Assembly: GCA_046313915.1 (NCBI GenBank)
Contig: JBKBXX010000077.1
Coordinates: 1 to 16,989 of the forward strand
Source of the DNA: CAKKQX01 sp046313915
Lineage (GTDB): Bacteria; Pseudomonadota; Gammaproteobacteria; Burkholderiales; SG8-41
Length of the DNA: 16,989 nucleotides
Direction of reading: 5' to 3'
The notes beneath the pieces were generated by a model that was not told the DNA's origin, ran no database searches, and saw only the letters and a list, made by a program, of their open reading frames with translations. Both the position numbers and the translations under genes were made by a program. Below, in pieces: positions 6,609 through 14,320 of the stretch (the stretch's first letter is position 1; each line of letters starts with the position of its first letter).

Positions 6609-7517
6609 ATGACCTCCTCCATACCGCGCCCCGGCACAGCGGAACCGCCGCTGTGCGCCGGCCCCGATCCCCATCCGCGCCAACCCGCAATCAGGCTGCC
6701 GCCGCTCGCCTGTGACAGCCACGCGCACATCTTCGGCCCCCAAGCGGTTTATCCCTACTCGCCCAAACGCATCTATACGCCGCCCGATGCGCTGCTCTCC
6801 GACTATCTGGCGATGCTCGACACCCTCGGTGTCGAGCGAGCGGTGCGGATCCAGCCCAGCGTCTACGGGAGCGACAACCGCGCGATGCTCAAAGCCCTGG
6901 CCGAAGCAGGCGCGCGTTTTCGCGGCGTGGCGGTGGTCGAGGATTCGATCGCCGACAGCGAACTCGAAGCCCTGCACGCCGCGGGCGTGCGGGGCGTGCG
7001 GATCAACGTCGTCGACGTCGCGGAAGGCAAGGGCGTGATTCCGATGGCGCCGCTAAAACGCCTTGCCGCGCGCATCAAACCGTTCGGCTGGCACGTCGAA
7101 TTTCTGATGCACGTCGACGAGTTTCCCGATCTCGACGAGCTGTTCTCGGATTTTCCGGTGGATATCGTGCTCGGCCATCTCGGCTACATGCACATCGGCA
7201 AGGGGCTCGACGATCCCGGTTTCCAGGCGCTGCTGCGCCTGATGCAGGCCGGACGCTGCTGGGTCAAGCTGACCGGCCCTTACCGCATCACGGCCACCGC
7301 GATGCCCTGCCCCGACGTCACGCCGTTCGCCCACGCGCTCGTCGCGGCGGCACCGCAACGCGTGGTGTGGGGAAGCGACTGGCCGCACGTCATGGTGAAA
7401 AGCGCGATGCCCAACGATGGCGATCTTTGCGACCTTCTCGCCGACTGGATTCCCGATGACAGGTTGCGCCAGCAGGTGCTGGTCGCCAATCCCGCAAGGC
7501 TCTACGGTTTCAGTTGA
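6609..7517 (+). CDS. Amidohydrolase-family TIM-barrel hydrolase (2-pyrone-4,6-dicarboxylate lactonase-like)
   Basis: From ATG 6609 the protein has 302 residues. Metal-site motifs are visible: CDSHAHIFGP (D36, H38, H40), H168 in LMHVDEFPD, H190 in VLGHLGY, and D257 in WGSDWPH. The set and order fit the amidohydrolase-2 family, and the CDSHAHIFGP start and YSPKRIYTPPDA block resemble lactonases such as 2-pyrone-4,6-dicarboxylate hydrolase and related sugar-acid or sulfomuconolactone lactonases. No signal peptide is seen, so it should be cytoplasmic. The in-frame TTG at 6561 has no ribosome-binding site and is rejected; ATG 6609 itself has only a weak one. The gene converges on tctA with a 52-base gap. 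A lactonase beside a tricarboxylate-transport operon suggests a common carboxylate pathway, which is inference. Confidence 0.88.
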   Translation: MTSSIPRPGTAEPPLCAGPDPHPRQPAIRLPPLACDSHAHIFGPQAVYPYSPKRIYTPPDALLSDYLAMLDTLGVERAVRIQPSVYGSDNRAMLKALAEAGARFRGVAVVEDSIADSELEALHAAGVRGVRINVVDVAEGKGVIPMAPLKRLAARIKPFGWHVEFLMHVDEFPDLDELFSDFPVDIVLGHLGYMHIGKGLDDPGFQALLRLMQAGRCWVKLTGPYRITATAMPCPDVTPFAHALVAAAPQRVVWGSDWPHVMVKSAMPNDGDLCDLLADWIPDDRLRQQVLVANPARLYGFS

Positions 7518-7569
7518 GGGCTATCCTGGGGAGCAGGAGGCAAACGGCAAGCACCTCCTCGCCCATCGC

Positions 7570-9090
7570 TCACGATTCTTCTTCCAGGCCGACCTTGGAG
7601 CGCCAGTCCTTGCCTTTGAAAACGAGCGGCTTGATGCTGAACAGAAAAAGCAGCAGCCCCAATCCCAGCATCGTGGTCGCGATCGGGCGTTCGAGGAAAA
7701 TGCGGTAGTCTCCCGCACTCATCGCGAGCGATTGGCGCAGGCTGAGCTCCAGCATCGGCGAGAGCACCAGGCCCAGCGCCACCGGGGCCAAATCGAAATC
7801 CAGCTTGCGCAGCACGTAACCGGCGCCGCCCATGACCAGCATGATCCAGACATCGACCATGCTGTTGGAGACCGAATAGGTGCCGAGTATGCAGAAAGCC
7901 AGCACGCACGGATAAAGATAGGCGTAGGGGATGCGCAACAGATTGACGAACAGCCCCACCAGCGGCAGGTTGAGGACGAGCAGCACCACATTGCCCACAT
8001 ACATGCTGGCGACGAAACCCCAGAACAGTTCCGGCTGTTCCTGGATCAGCAGCGGACCCGGCGATATGCCGTGAATCATGATCGCGGCGATCATTACCGC
8101 CGTGACGGGACTGGTCGGAATGCCCAGCGCCATCATCGGCACGAAGGCCCCGCTCGCCGCGGCGTTATTGGCCGACTCGGGCCCCGCGACCCCTTCGATC
8201 GCACCTTTGCCGAAACGCTCGGGGTGCTGGGACATGCGCCGCTCGATGCCGTATGAAACGAAAGAGGAAATGATGTGTGCCGAACCGGGAATGATGCCGA
8301 TCAGAAAACCCAGCAGGCTGCCGCGCCCGATCGGCCCGAGCGACAGCCGGAATTCCTCGCGCGAAGGTATCAGGTCGCGCAACCTCGGTTTCTGCACCTT
8401 GGGCATCTCTTCCTGTCCCGCGGTGAGCAATATTTCCGAGATGCCGAACAGCCCCACCGCCACCGGCACGATGCCCACGCCGTCGCCCAGTTCCACGAGG
8501 CCGAAGCTGAAGCGGGTATAGCCGCTCATCGCGTCGATCCCGATCATGCCGAGCATCAGTCCGAGCCCGGCCGACGCCAGGGTCTTCAGCATCGAGCCGC
8601 CACTCATGTAGGCGAGAATGAACAGTCCCATCATCAGCAGCGCGGTATATTCCGGCGGGCCGAAACGCAACGCGAATTCCGCGAGCGTGGGCGCGAGCAG
8701 CATCAGCCCCACCACGCCCACCGTGCCGGCAAAAAACGAGCCGATGGCCGCAATCGCCAGCGCCGGACCGGCGCGGCCGTTTTTCGTCATCTCGTAGCCG
8801 TCGACGCAAGTCATCACCGACGCCGCCTCGCCGGGAATGCGCATCAGGATGGAAGTGGTGGAACCGCCGTACATCGCGCCGTAATACACACCGGACAGCA
8901 GAACGATGGCGACGATGGGATTGAGGCCGAAGGTTGCCGGCAGCAGCAGGCTGATTCCGGCCAGCGGCCCCAGGCCCGGCATCATGCCGACCAGGGTGCC
9001 AATGACGCAGCCGACGAATGCATAGACCAGGATCGATGGTGTCAGCGCGACCGAAAAGCCGAGCAGCAGATTGTTGAATGTTTCCAGCAC
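7570..9090 (-). CDS. tctA: Tripartite tricarboxylate transporter large permease subunit TctA
   Basis: This 506-residue inner-membrane protein has about twelve hydrophobic segments, the usual TctA size. Family motifs are clear: GMMPGLGPLAGISLLLP (35-51), YYGAMYGGSTTSILMRIPGE (69-88), and later GIIPGSAHIISSF, GPESANNAAASGAFVPMMALGIP and HGISPGP. TctA forms the transport channel with TctB and takes substrate from the periplasmic TctC, using an ion gradient. It starts with GTG 9090, whose first base is the last base of the tctB stop (TAGTG), so translation is coupled. It is the last gene of the five-gene operon and faces the amidohydrolase. The likely substrate is a di- or tricarboxylate; the sequence does not say which. 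Confidence 0.96.
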   Translation of the reverse strand: MLETFNNLLLGFSVALTPSILVYAFVGCVIGTLVGMMPGLGPLAGISLLLPATFGLNPIVAIVLLSGVYYGAMYGGSTTSILMRIPGEAASVMTCVDGYEMTKNGRAGPALAIAAIGSFFAGTVGVVGLMLLAPTLAEFALRFGPPEYTALLMMGLFILAYMSGGSMLKTLASAGLGLMLGMIGIDAMSGYTRFSFGLVELGDGVGIVPVAVGLFGISEILLTAGQEEMPKVQKPRLRDLIPSREEFRLSLGPIGRGSLLGFLIGIIPGSAHIISSFVSYGIERRMSQHPERFGKGAIEGVAGPESANNAAASGAFVPMMALGIPTSPVTAVMIAAIMIHGISPGPLLIQEQPELFWGFVASMYVGNVVLLVLNLPLVGLFVNLLRIPYAYLYPCVLAFCILGTYSVSNSMVDVWIMLVMGGAGYVLRKLDFDLAPVALGLVLSPMLELSLRQSLAMSAGDYRIFLERPIATTMLGLGLLLFLFSIKPLVFKGKDWRSKVGLEEES

Positions 9091-9569
9091 TAGAACCCCC
9101 AGGGGCTGCGCGGCAGCGGCACGTCGAGCAGGTCACCGATCACATAGAAGGAAATGAAACCGAACCCGAGGGAAACCAGCAAGACCGGCAGCGGCCGCTT
9201 GCGTTCCAGCACGCCGAGAAAAAAAATCAGGAATGCGATGATGGTGATGCGGTAGCCGAGGCGTTCCAGCGCAAAAGCGGCGACCGCGCACGCCGCCATG
9301 ATCACCGCTGCCCGCGTCGCCTCCGGCCAGGAAATGGCCGCCAGCGGTTTCGAGCGGCCGCCGCCCGCCACGATCAGCAATCCAATCGCGCCGAGAAAAA
9401 CGGCGAGCAGCAACGGCATATAGCCCGGCCCGGGCTCCGCCAGCGAGCCGAGCGGATAGACGCGGTTCTCCCATCCGACGTAGAGCGCGAGCGCGATCAG
9501 CATCAGCCCGGAAAACTGGTCGCTGCGCACGCCTTTTTCCGCCGGTGTCGAGGTACTGTCACGAGTCAT
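9090..9569 (-). CDS. tctB: Tripartite tricarboxylate transporter small permease subunit TctB
   Basis: The protein has 159 residues and four predicted membrane segments: about 20-34 (GLMLIALALYVGW), 50-67 (YMPLLLAVFLGAIGLLIVAG), 86-103, and 108-120 with 127-145. The segment EPGPGYMPLLLA is the typical TctB loop. This small, poorly conserved subunit partners TctA in the membrane. Position supports the call: it lies 30 bases after tctC and overlaps the tctA start by one base. ATG 9569 is the first start and fits the short cytoplasmic N-terminus. Confidence 0.92.
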   Translation of the reverse strand: MTRDSTSTPAEKGVRSDQFSGLMLIALALYVGWENRVYPLGSLAEPGPGYMPLLLAVFLGAIGLLIVAGGGRSKPLAAISWPEATRAAVIMAACAVAAFALERLGYRITIIAFLIFFLGVLERKRPLPVLLVSLGFGFISFYVIGDLLDVPLPRSPWGF

Positions 9570-9599
9570 GTCTTGATGCGCCCCGAGACCACCGTGCCA

Positions 9600-10577
9600 T
9601 CACTTGGCTTCGACCTTGCCGACGATCTTGACCAGCGCGGCAAGACGCTTGGCGTCGGCTTCCCAGTATTTCTGGAACTCGGGGGCATCGAGGTAATGGA
9701 TCGGCGAGTTGAGTTTGACCATCGCGTTCTTGAAATCCGGGCTTTCGACCGCCTTTTGCACCGCATCGCGCAACACCTTGAGCACGGGCTCGGGCATTCC
9801 CCTGGGTCCGATCAGCCCCGCCCAGATGTAGTACTCGACATCCTTGTAGCCCAGCTCCTTGAAAGTCGGAACATCGGGATACGCCGGGTGGCGCGTGGCG
9901 CCCCAGCTCACGATGGGACGCAGTTTGCCGGCCTTGACGTGGCCGCTGATCGCTGCCGGGCCGCCGGCGGTGAGCTCGACGTGCCCGCCGAGCACCGCGG
10001 TAATCGCAGGTCCGCCGCCGGTGGTCGGCACGTGCCGCATCTTGAGGCCGGCTGCGTGCATGAACATTTCCATCGGCATGTGCAGCGCGCCGTAAATGCC
10101 GGACGAGGAAAACGCCAGCTGGCCGGGTTTGGATTTCGCGAGCGCCACCAGCTCCTTGAGCGTTTTGACCGGGAGCGAGGGATGCACCACCAGTATCGTC
10201 GGATCGGCGGAGATCAGGGCAATCGGCGCAAACTGGTCCAGCGAATAGGCAGGCTTGCGGTTGAACAGCTCGTCGGCGGCGGGAATGACCGAGATGCTGG
10301 AAAGCACCATGCCTATGGTATAGCCGTCGGGCCTGGCATTGGCGATGGCGGCGTTGCCCACCGCGCCGCCGGCTCCGGGGCGATTGACCACTGCGACCGG
10401 CTGCTTGAGAATTTTTTCCATCGCTGCCGCAGTCGGCCGTGCCGTCGTATCCGCCACCCCGCCGGGCGGAAACGGCACGATCATCGAAATCGCGTGACTG
10501 GGAAACGCCTCCTGGGCCATCGCCGGAGTGCCGGCCAGTGCCGCCAATGCCGCCGCAACAAGTAGTTCCGCTTTCAT
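9600..10577 (-). CDS. tctC: Tripartite tricarboxylate transporter substrate-binding protein TctC
   Basis: The protein has 325 residues. A Sec signal covers residues 1-21 (LLVAAALAALAGTPAMA before QEAF). Bug-family blocks follow: ISMIVPFPPGGVADTTAR, VVNRPGAGGAVGNAAIA, ILVVHPSLPVKTLKELVALAKSKPGQLAFSS-type sequence, and AYPDVPTFKELGY. It should bind the carboxylate in the periplasm and dock on TctAB, whose genes follow directly in the order C-B-A. AGGAG at 10584-10588 stands six bases before ATG 10577. Unlike the other two Bug proteins in the window, it lacks the usual Asp-Gly loop variant PADGYT and has RPDGYT. It is the only one of the three with its permease next to it. Confidence 0.95.
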   Translation of the reverse strand: MKAELLVAAALAALAGTPAMAQEAFPSHAISMIVPFPPGGVADTTARPTAAAMEKILKQPVAVVNRPGAGGAVGNAAIANARPDGYTIGMVLSSISVIPAADELFNRKPAYSLDQFAPIALISADPTILVVHPSLPVKTLKELVALAKSKPGQLAFSSSGIYGALHMPMEMFMHAAGLKMRHVPTTGGGPAITAVLGGHVELTAGGPAAISGHVKAGKLRPIVSWGATRHPAYPDVPTFKELGYKDVEYYIWAGLIGPRGMPEPVLKVLRDAVQKAVESPDFKNAMVKLNSPIHYLDAPEFQKYWEADAKRLAALVKIVGKVEAK

Positions 10578-10701
10578 GATTGTCTCCTTTTAACAGACAT
10601 GTTTATCCGGTCGTGACTCTTCCGGTCGTGCCGGTCGCGACAGCCGGCCGGCCCGGCGGCAAGCCCGCGGTGGTGATCCGCCGCGCCCTGTGCGAACGCC
10701 G

Positions 10702-11658
10702 TCATGCCGCCACGATGCGATTGACGAGACGGCCTACGTCTTCGATCTCGCACCTCACCACGTCGCCCGCCTGCAGGTATCCACGAGGGGCGACGATATC
10801 GCGCCTCATCGGTTTCTTGCCGCCGAGCTCCGGATCCGTTCCCCACGCCGTGCCGCCCGGCGTGCCGGTGGCGATCACCACCCCGGGTCTGAGCGTGATG
10901 AAAGTCGAAAAAAACGCGACCAGCTGCGCACAGGTCCAGATCATCTTGGCGGTCGAGTTGTTCTGCCGCAGCTCGTCGTTGACCCACGTCCTGAGCTGCA
11001 GGCGCTGGGGATCCGGAATGTCGCCGGCAGTCACGATCGCCGGCCCCAGCGGCGCACAGGTATCGAAATTCTTGCCCGGCCCCAGGTTGTAAACCGAGGA
11101 ACCATCGGGACGCAATACAACCTGGCGGTCGCGCGCGGTGACGTCGTTGACGACAGTATAGCCGAACACGTGTTCCAGTGCCCGCTCCTGGGGGATATGG
11201 CGGCCGGGTTTACCGATCACGATCGCAAGCTCGGTTTCGTAATCGAGTTTTTTTGTCACGCGCTCGTCGCGAACGATGTCGTCACCGGGACCGATCACGC
11301 CGAGCCCGGTCTTGATGAAGAACTCGGGATCCTTGCGCGTGACTTCCGGTTTCTCGTCGCGGTGGTCCCAGTAGTTCTCGCCGCTGCACAGGAGCAGGTT
11401 CGGCTCGATCGGCGCCCTGAGCCTGACGGTGGCGGCGGCCATGCGCCCCGCACCGCTGCGCGCCGAGTTTTCCAGTGCGGCGCCGACGAGGCGCAAGCCT
11501 TCGTCACCCGCGGCAATCAAGCGGACCATGTCGCCCAGCGCAGCGAGCAGCGCGGGCCGGCTGCCGCCCGGACAGGCGTCGAGCAGATCGACGACGTGCT
11601 CGCCTTCGAGCGCGCCGAGCCGCACCGCGCCGTTTCTGTCATAGCGCACGAGCTTCAT
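10702..11658 (-). CDS. Fumarylacetoacetate hydrolase-family enzyme (first paralogue)
   Basis: This 318-residue cytoplasmic enzyme has the FAH fold. The metal triad is visible as E141 and E143 in DYETELAIVIGK and D172 in VNDVTARD. H99 in LCSGENYWDH fits the catalytic His of the NY..H segment, and ATGTPGG is at 263-269. Family members cleave C-C bonds in beta-diketones, hydrate or decarboxylate oxo-acids, or hydrolyse acylpyruvates; the exact reaction cannot be read here. It has a long insertion after the GTPGG motif (DPELGGKKPMRRDIVAPRGYL) that the second FAH gene lacks. It lies 94 bases after the second FAH gene and 124 bases before tctC on the same strand. No clear Shine-Dalgarno precedes ATG 11658, so coupling or an alternative mode of initiation is possible. 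Its stop overlaps a small frame discussed in the findings. Confidence 0.9.
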   Translation of the reverse strand: MKLVRYDRNGAVRLGALEGEHVVDLLDACPGGSRPALLAALGDMVRLIAAGDEGLRLVGAALENSARSGAGRMAAATVRLRAPIEPNLLLCSGENYWDHRDEKPEVTRKDPEFFIKTGLGVIGPGDDIVRDERVTKKLDYETELAIVIGKPGRHIPQERALEHVFGYTVVNDVTARDRQVVLRPDGSSVYNLGPGKNFDTCAPLGPAIVTAGDIPDPQRLQLRTWVNDELRQNNSTAKMIWTCAQLVAFFSTFITLRPGVVIATGTPGGTAWGTDPELGGKKPMRRDIVAPRGYLQAGDVVRCEIEDVGRLVNRIVAA

Positions 11659-11752
11659 GTTTCAGCGCCGGGAAAGCCGTCGGCTGACCGTGACACGCGG
11701 ACCGGCGCACGCCGGCAAGCCGTTTCCTTTGCGGGGGATTCCCGTCATGGCA

Positions 11753-12637
11753 TCAGCCCACCGGATTTTCCAGCGTGCCGATCGGTTCGATGGTGATCGT
11801 CACCACATCACCTTTCTTCAGGAACTTCGGCGGGTCGAAGCCGATGCCGACGCCGGCGCAGGTGCCGGTCGCGATCAGATCGCCCGGCTCCAGCGTCATC
11901 ACCCGCGACAGATCCTCGATCAGCGTCGGGATGTCGAAAATCAGCTGGCTCACCAGCGCATCCTGGCGCACTTCGCCGTTGACTTTCGTGATGAGATGCA
12001 TCGCGCCCACGTCCCTGATTTCGTCGGCAGTGACGATGCACGGCCCCATTGGGCAGTAGCCGTCGAGGCTTTTGCCGAGAAACCACTGGCGGTGGCGCTG
12101 CTGCAAAGTGCGCGCAGTCGCATCGTTGATGATGGTGTAGCCGTAGACATGGTCAAAGGCCCTGGCCTTGCTGATGTTGCGGCCGCCTTCGCCGACAACC
12201 ACCGTCAATTCGCCTTCGTAGTCGGTGGAATCGGTGTAGTCGTTATCGAGAGGAATCGGTTCGCCGGGCCCGATCACCGAGTTCGGCCACTTGGTGAAAA
12301 TGATGGGCACGTCCGGAATCGCCTCCCTGGCGCTGGCATCGAAACCGCTCGAATGGAATTCCCTGGCGTGATCGTAGTAGTTTTTACCCACGCACAGGAT
12401 GTTTTTGGCCGGCCGCGGAATCGGCGCATGAATCTTCACGCTGGAATAGGGCAGCCTGCCCTCGCCGCTTTTCACCGCGCGGCGCGCGCGCTGCAGGCCT
12501 TTCCTGCCGAGGGCGATGAAAGCCGTCATCGTCCTGGGCAGCCGGGTGGTCGCAGCAAGGTCCACTATCTCGTTTGAAACAGGATCATGCACTCCGATGC
12601 GCATGCCCTTGGCATCGGAAAAAGTCACCAAACGCAT
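11753..12637 (-). CDS. Fumarylacetoacetate hydrolase-family enzyme (second paralogue, operon leader)
   Basis: From ATG 12637 there are 294 residues. The FAH metal ligands are E141 and E143 (DYEGELTVVVGE) and D172 (INDATAR); H90 in CVGKNYYDH fits the catalytic His. The blocks QWFLGKSLDGYCPMGP and IATGTCAGVG are those of the common FAH-family hydrolases of aromatic and carboxylate catabolism, except that the usual TGTPAGVG has Cys259/260 in place of Pro. The frame also has a TTG one codon earlier (12640), but GGGAG stands seven bases from ATG 12637, which is preferred. It is the first gene of the operon and diverges from a GntR regulator across 230 bases. It is likely cytoplasmic, acting on a product of the transported carboxylate. 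Confidence 0.92.
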   Translation of the reverse strand: MRLVTFSDAKGMRIGVHDPVSNEIVDLAATTRLPRTMTAFIALGRKGLQRARRAVKSGEGRLPYSSVKIHAPIPRPAKNILCVGKNYYDHAREFHSSGFDASAREAIPDVPIIFTKWPNSVIGPGEPIPLDNDYTDSTDYEGELTVVVGEGGRNISKARAFDHVYGYTIINDATARTLQQRHRQWFLGKSLDGYCPMGPCIVTADEIRDVGAMHLITKVNGEVRQDALVSQLIFDIPTLIEDLSRVMTLEPGDLIATGTCAGVGIGFDPPKFLKKGDVVTITIEPIGTLENPVG

Positions 12638-12742
12638 CAAAAAACTCCCTGGCTGGTTTTCGGTTGAGATTCAAGCCGCAACGATCACGCCGCACGTCGG
12701 TTACGGACAGCCGCGGGCGGAGCACGGTGGGGTCGAAGGCCG

Positions 12743-12772
12743 ATTTTTGACCATCTTGGCAATTGGTGTCAA
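12743..12772 (-). promoter_or_regulatory. Candidate promoter of the FAH-TctCBA operon
   Basis: On the minus strand a perfect TTGACA (12772-12767) is followed after 18 bases by AAAAAT (12748-12743, four of six matches to a -10 box). The leader to ATG 12637 would be about 100 bases. The -35 box lies inside the imperfect palindrome at 12756-12772, so a bound regulator could block polymerase. Confidence 0.5.
12756..12772. promoter_or_regulatory. Imperfect palindrome over the operon -35 box, candidate GntR operator
   Basis: TTGGCA and TGTCAA are inverted copies with one mismatch around the centre ATTGG. FCD-type GntR regulators usually bind such short TNG..CNA palindromes near their own divergent promoter. 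Position relative to the -35 box suggests repression that is relieved by a metabolite. Confidence 0.4.
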
Positions 12773-12836
12773 CCGCCGCGCGCGCATGTCTCTCGGCATG
12801 CACTTGACTTCATGGCAGCAATCCGCGCAAATTAAA

Positions 12837-12853
12837 ACCAATTCAAACTTGGT
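12837..12853. repeat. Small inverted repeat just before the regulator start
   Basis: ACCAA and TTGGT are exact inverted copies around a 7-base centre, ending 14 bases before the TTG of the regulator. It could be an autoregulatory half of the operator system, or chance. TTGACT at 12804-12809 is a possible -35 for the regulator, but the -10 region is weak. Confidence 0.3.
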
Positions 12854-12867
12854 CGCAAGCCCATAAT

Positions 12868-13530
12868 TTGGACACCCTGCCGCAACTCGTATCCGCCCTT
12901 GAAAAACGCCTGGCACTCGCGCAACGCCAGGCCCAAAGCCGGCTGCCGACGGAACGCGAGCTGGCTTCGCAACTGGGAATCAGCCGTTCCGCCCTGCGCC
13001 GGGCGCTGTCCGTGCTGGAAGCCGATGGCAAGATCTGGCGGCACGTCGGACGGGGAACGTTCGCCGGGCCGCGTCCCGCCACGCAACGGCCGGCGTTGAC
13101 GCTGATGGCGCGCCAGACCAGTCCCGCCGAGGTCATGCAGGCAAGACTGGTCATCGAACCCGAGATGGCGGCACTGGCGGCACGCCACGCCACCGCGGCG
13201 CAGATCGAGCACATGGCCGCCTGTGTGCGCAAAAGCCGCGCCACGACGGACGTCGCCGCCTATGAATTGTGGGACAGCAATCTGCATCGCGCCATCGCCG
13301 AAGCCGCCGGCAACGCGCTGCTGCTGGCACTGTTCGATGCGGTCAACGCCATCCGCGAGGAAAACATCTGGGGCAATCTCAAGCACGCGACGCTCACGCG
13401 CCAGCGGCAGCATCTTTATGCCCGTCAGCATCAGGCCATCGTCAAAGCGATCGGCGCCCGCGACGCCCGCCAAGCCCGGCACTGCATGCACGCCCACCTT
13501 GAAACGGTACGCCGCGATCTGACCGGATGA
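12868..13530 (+). CDS. GntR-family transcriptional regulator with FCD ligand domain
   Basis: The protein has 220 residues. The winged helix-turn-helix covers about 24-67 (SRLPTERELASQLGISRSAL, then GRGTFAG). The FCD helical domain covers about 85-212, with the metal/ligand set D136, H140, H188 and H210; the D-x3-H pair and the 22-residue spacing of the last two His fit the metal-binding FCD group. Such regulators bind carboxylates and control catabolic genes. Its divergent position suggests it controls the FAH-TctCBA operon and itself. The start is TTG 12868: no ATG or GTG lies in frame between the upstream stop at 12805 and the HTH, and no good Shine-Dalgarno is visible, which hints at low expression. 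It ends 13 bases from the convergent GNAT gene. Confidence 0.9.
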   Translation: MDTLPQLVSALEKRLALAQRQAQSRLPTERELASQLGISRSALRRALSVLEADGKIWRHVGRGTFAGPRPATQRPALTLMARQTSPAEVMQARLVIEPEMAALAARHATAAQIEHMAACVRKSRATTDVAAYELWDSNLHRAIAEAAGNALLLALFDAVNAIREENIWGNLKHATLTRQRQHLYARQHQAIVKAIGARDARQARHCMHAHLETVRRDLTG

Positions 13531-13543
13531 CCGGCCGACAGGA

Positions 13544-14113
13544 TCAGCGCCGGAAAGCGGGAAACCAGCGCGCCTGTCGCCCGAGCGGAGAATCGGGCAA
13601 CACGCCCGGATCGCCGGGAAACTCCCGTGCCGGTTTCTCGCGAGCGGTTTCGCCAAGCACCACGTACGCATCCGCCTCACCGCAATCCGTGACGACCTGC
13701 ATGCCGGCTTTGCGTGCGAGATGCATCATGATGTGATTTTCCGCGAGGCAGTGCATATAGAGTCTTCTGCAGCCGAGATTCTGGGCGCAAAGCCTGCCGT
13801 GGTTCAGCAGGGCGTAACCATAACCCTTGCCGCGATGTGCCGCATCGACGCTCAGACCCAGTTCTGCCGTGCCGCGAGCGGGTTCGAGCGCGAGATGCGC
13901 AACCCCCGCGAGCGTGAGGTCGGGCTCGAAAATGCCGAACACCTTGTCGCGCGCAAAATCGATATCCATCACATAGCGCTCGATGGCATCATCGTTTATG
14001 TAGGTGCCGAACCGCAGCCGCCGGTCCTGCGGCGACAGTCGCCGTAAGTGACGCAGCATCTGCCGGCGCTGGAATGCGACCAGTTTTTGTACCGTCGGGG
14101 CACCGTTGGGCAT
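13544..14113 (-). CDS. GNAT-family N-acetyltransferase
   Basis: This 189-residue cytoplasmic protein carries the acetyl-CoA-binding motif VDAAHRGKGYGYALL (89-103), with the R/Q-x-x-G-x-G/A loop at RGKGYG. The segment LRHLRRLSPQDRRLRFG at 20-36 is typical of a GNAT subgroup in which this part opens the domain, and YMHCLAENHIMMHLARKAGM (119-138) is the family's C-terminal half. The last 30 residues are Pro-rich and probably unstructured. The acceptor is unknown. ATG 14113 is the first start; ATG 14056 (Met20) would remove 19 residues, and neither has a clear Shine-Dalgarno. It is divergent from the translocase-like gene across an AT-rich 207-base region. Confidence 0.85.
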   Translation of the reverse strand: MPNGAPTVQKLVAFQRRQMLRHLRRLSPQDRRLRFGTYINDDAIERYVMDIDFARDKVFGIFEPDLTLAGVAHLALEPARGTAELGLSVDAAHRGKGYGYALLNHGRLCAQNLGCRRLYMHCLAENHIMMHLARKAGMQVVTDCGEADAYVVLGETAREKPAREFPGDPGVLPDSPLGRQARWFPAFRR

Positions 14114-14137
14114 ATGTCGAATCCGGACGACGTCGGA

Positions 14138-14154
14138 ATGCTGCTATGCAGCAT
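14138..14154. repeat. Perfect inverted repeat in the leader of the GNAT gene
   Basis: ATGCTGC (14138-14144) and GCAGCAT (14148-14154) are exact inverted copies around TAT. It lies 25 bases before the GNAT start, so it could be an mRNA hairpin or a protein-binding site. A second pair, ATATGG (14172-14177) and CCATAT (14188-14193), lies further upstream in the same AT-rich gap. Confidence 0.4.
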
Positions 14155-14199
14155 CGTTTGCCGTAAACCGAATATGGCACGATACGACCATATATCCAA

Positions 14200-14250
14200 T
14201 TGTTTTATAGTGATTATTTTTCAAGAAAAGGCTGAGAATTTTTTACAAAA
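14200..14250. promoter_or_regulatory. AT-rich divergent promoter region of GNAT and translocase-like genes
   Basis: This stretch is far more AT-rich than its surroundings, with TATAGT at about 14206 on the plus strand, TATAAA on the minus strand, and A/T tracts. Divergent promoters for the genes starting at 14113 and 14321 probably lie here, but no -35/-10 pair is convincing. Confidence 0.35.
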
Positions 14251-14320
14251 CCTTGCGTCGCATCATGAAGGTTGTCGCCCCCCCGCGCCATGACGGCCCG
14301 CCTCCGGTAGACTCGCGCCC

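Noticed and set aside
7535..7559. AGGAGG and CCTCCT inverted pair between the amidohydrolase and tctA, considered as a bidirectional terminator
   Set aside because: The 6-bp stem has a 13-base loop and no T-tract on either side, so it is too weak to call.
9078..10565. 495-codon plus-strand open frame opposite tctB and tctC
   Set aside because: It is an antisense shadow: the protein is Arg/His-rich and domain-free, and the minus strand encodes two recognisable transporter proteins.
10690..11796. 368-codon plus-strand frame opposite the first FAH gene
   Set aside because: No recognisable domain, and the minus strand has the FAH metal ligands in the correct order.
14174..14190. TGGCACG considered as the -24 half of a sigma-54 promoter
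   Set aside because: The expected TTGC at the -12 position reads GACC, so the second half is missing.
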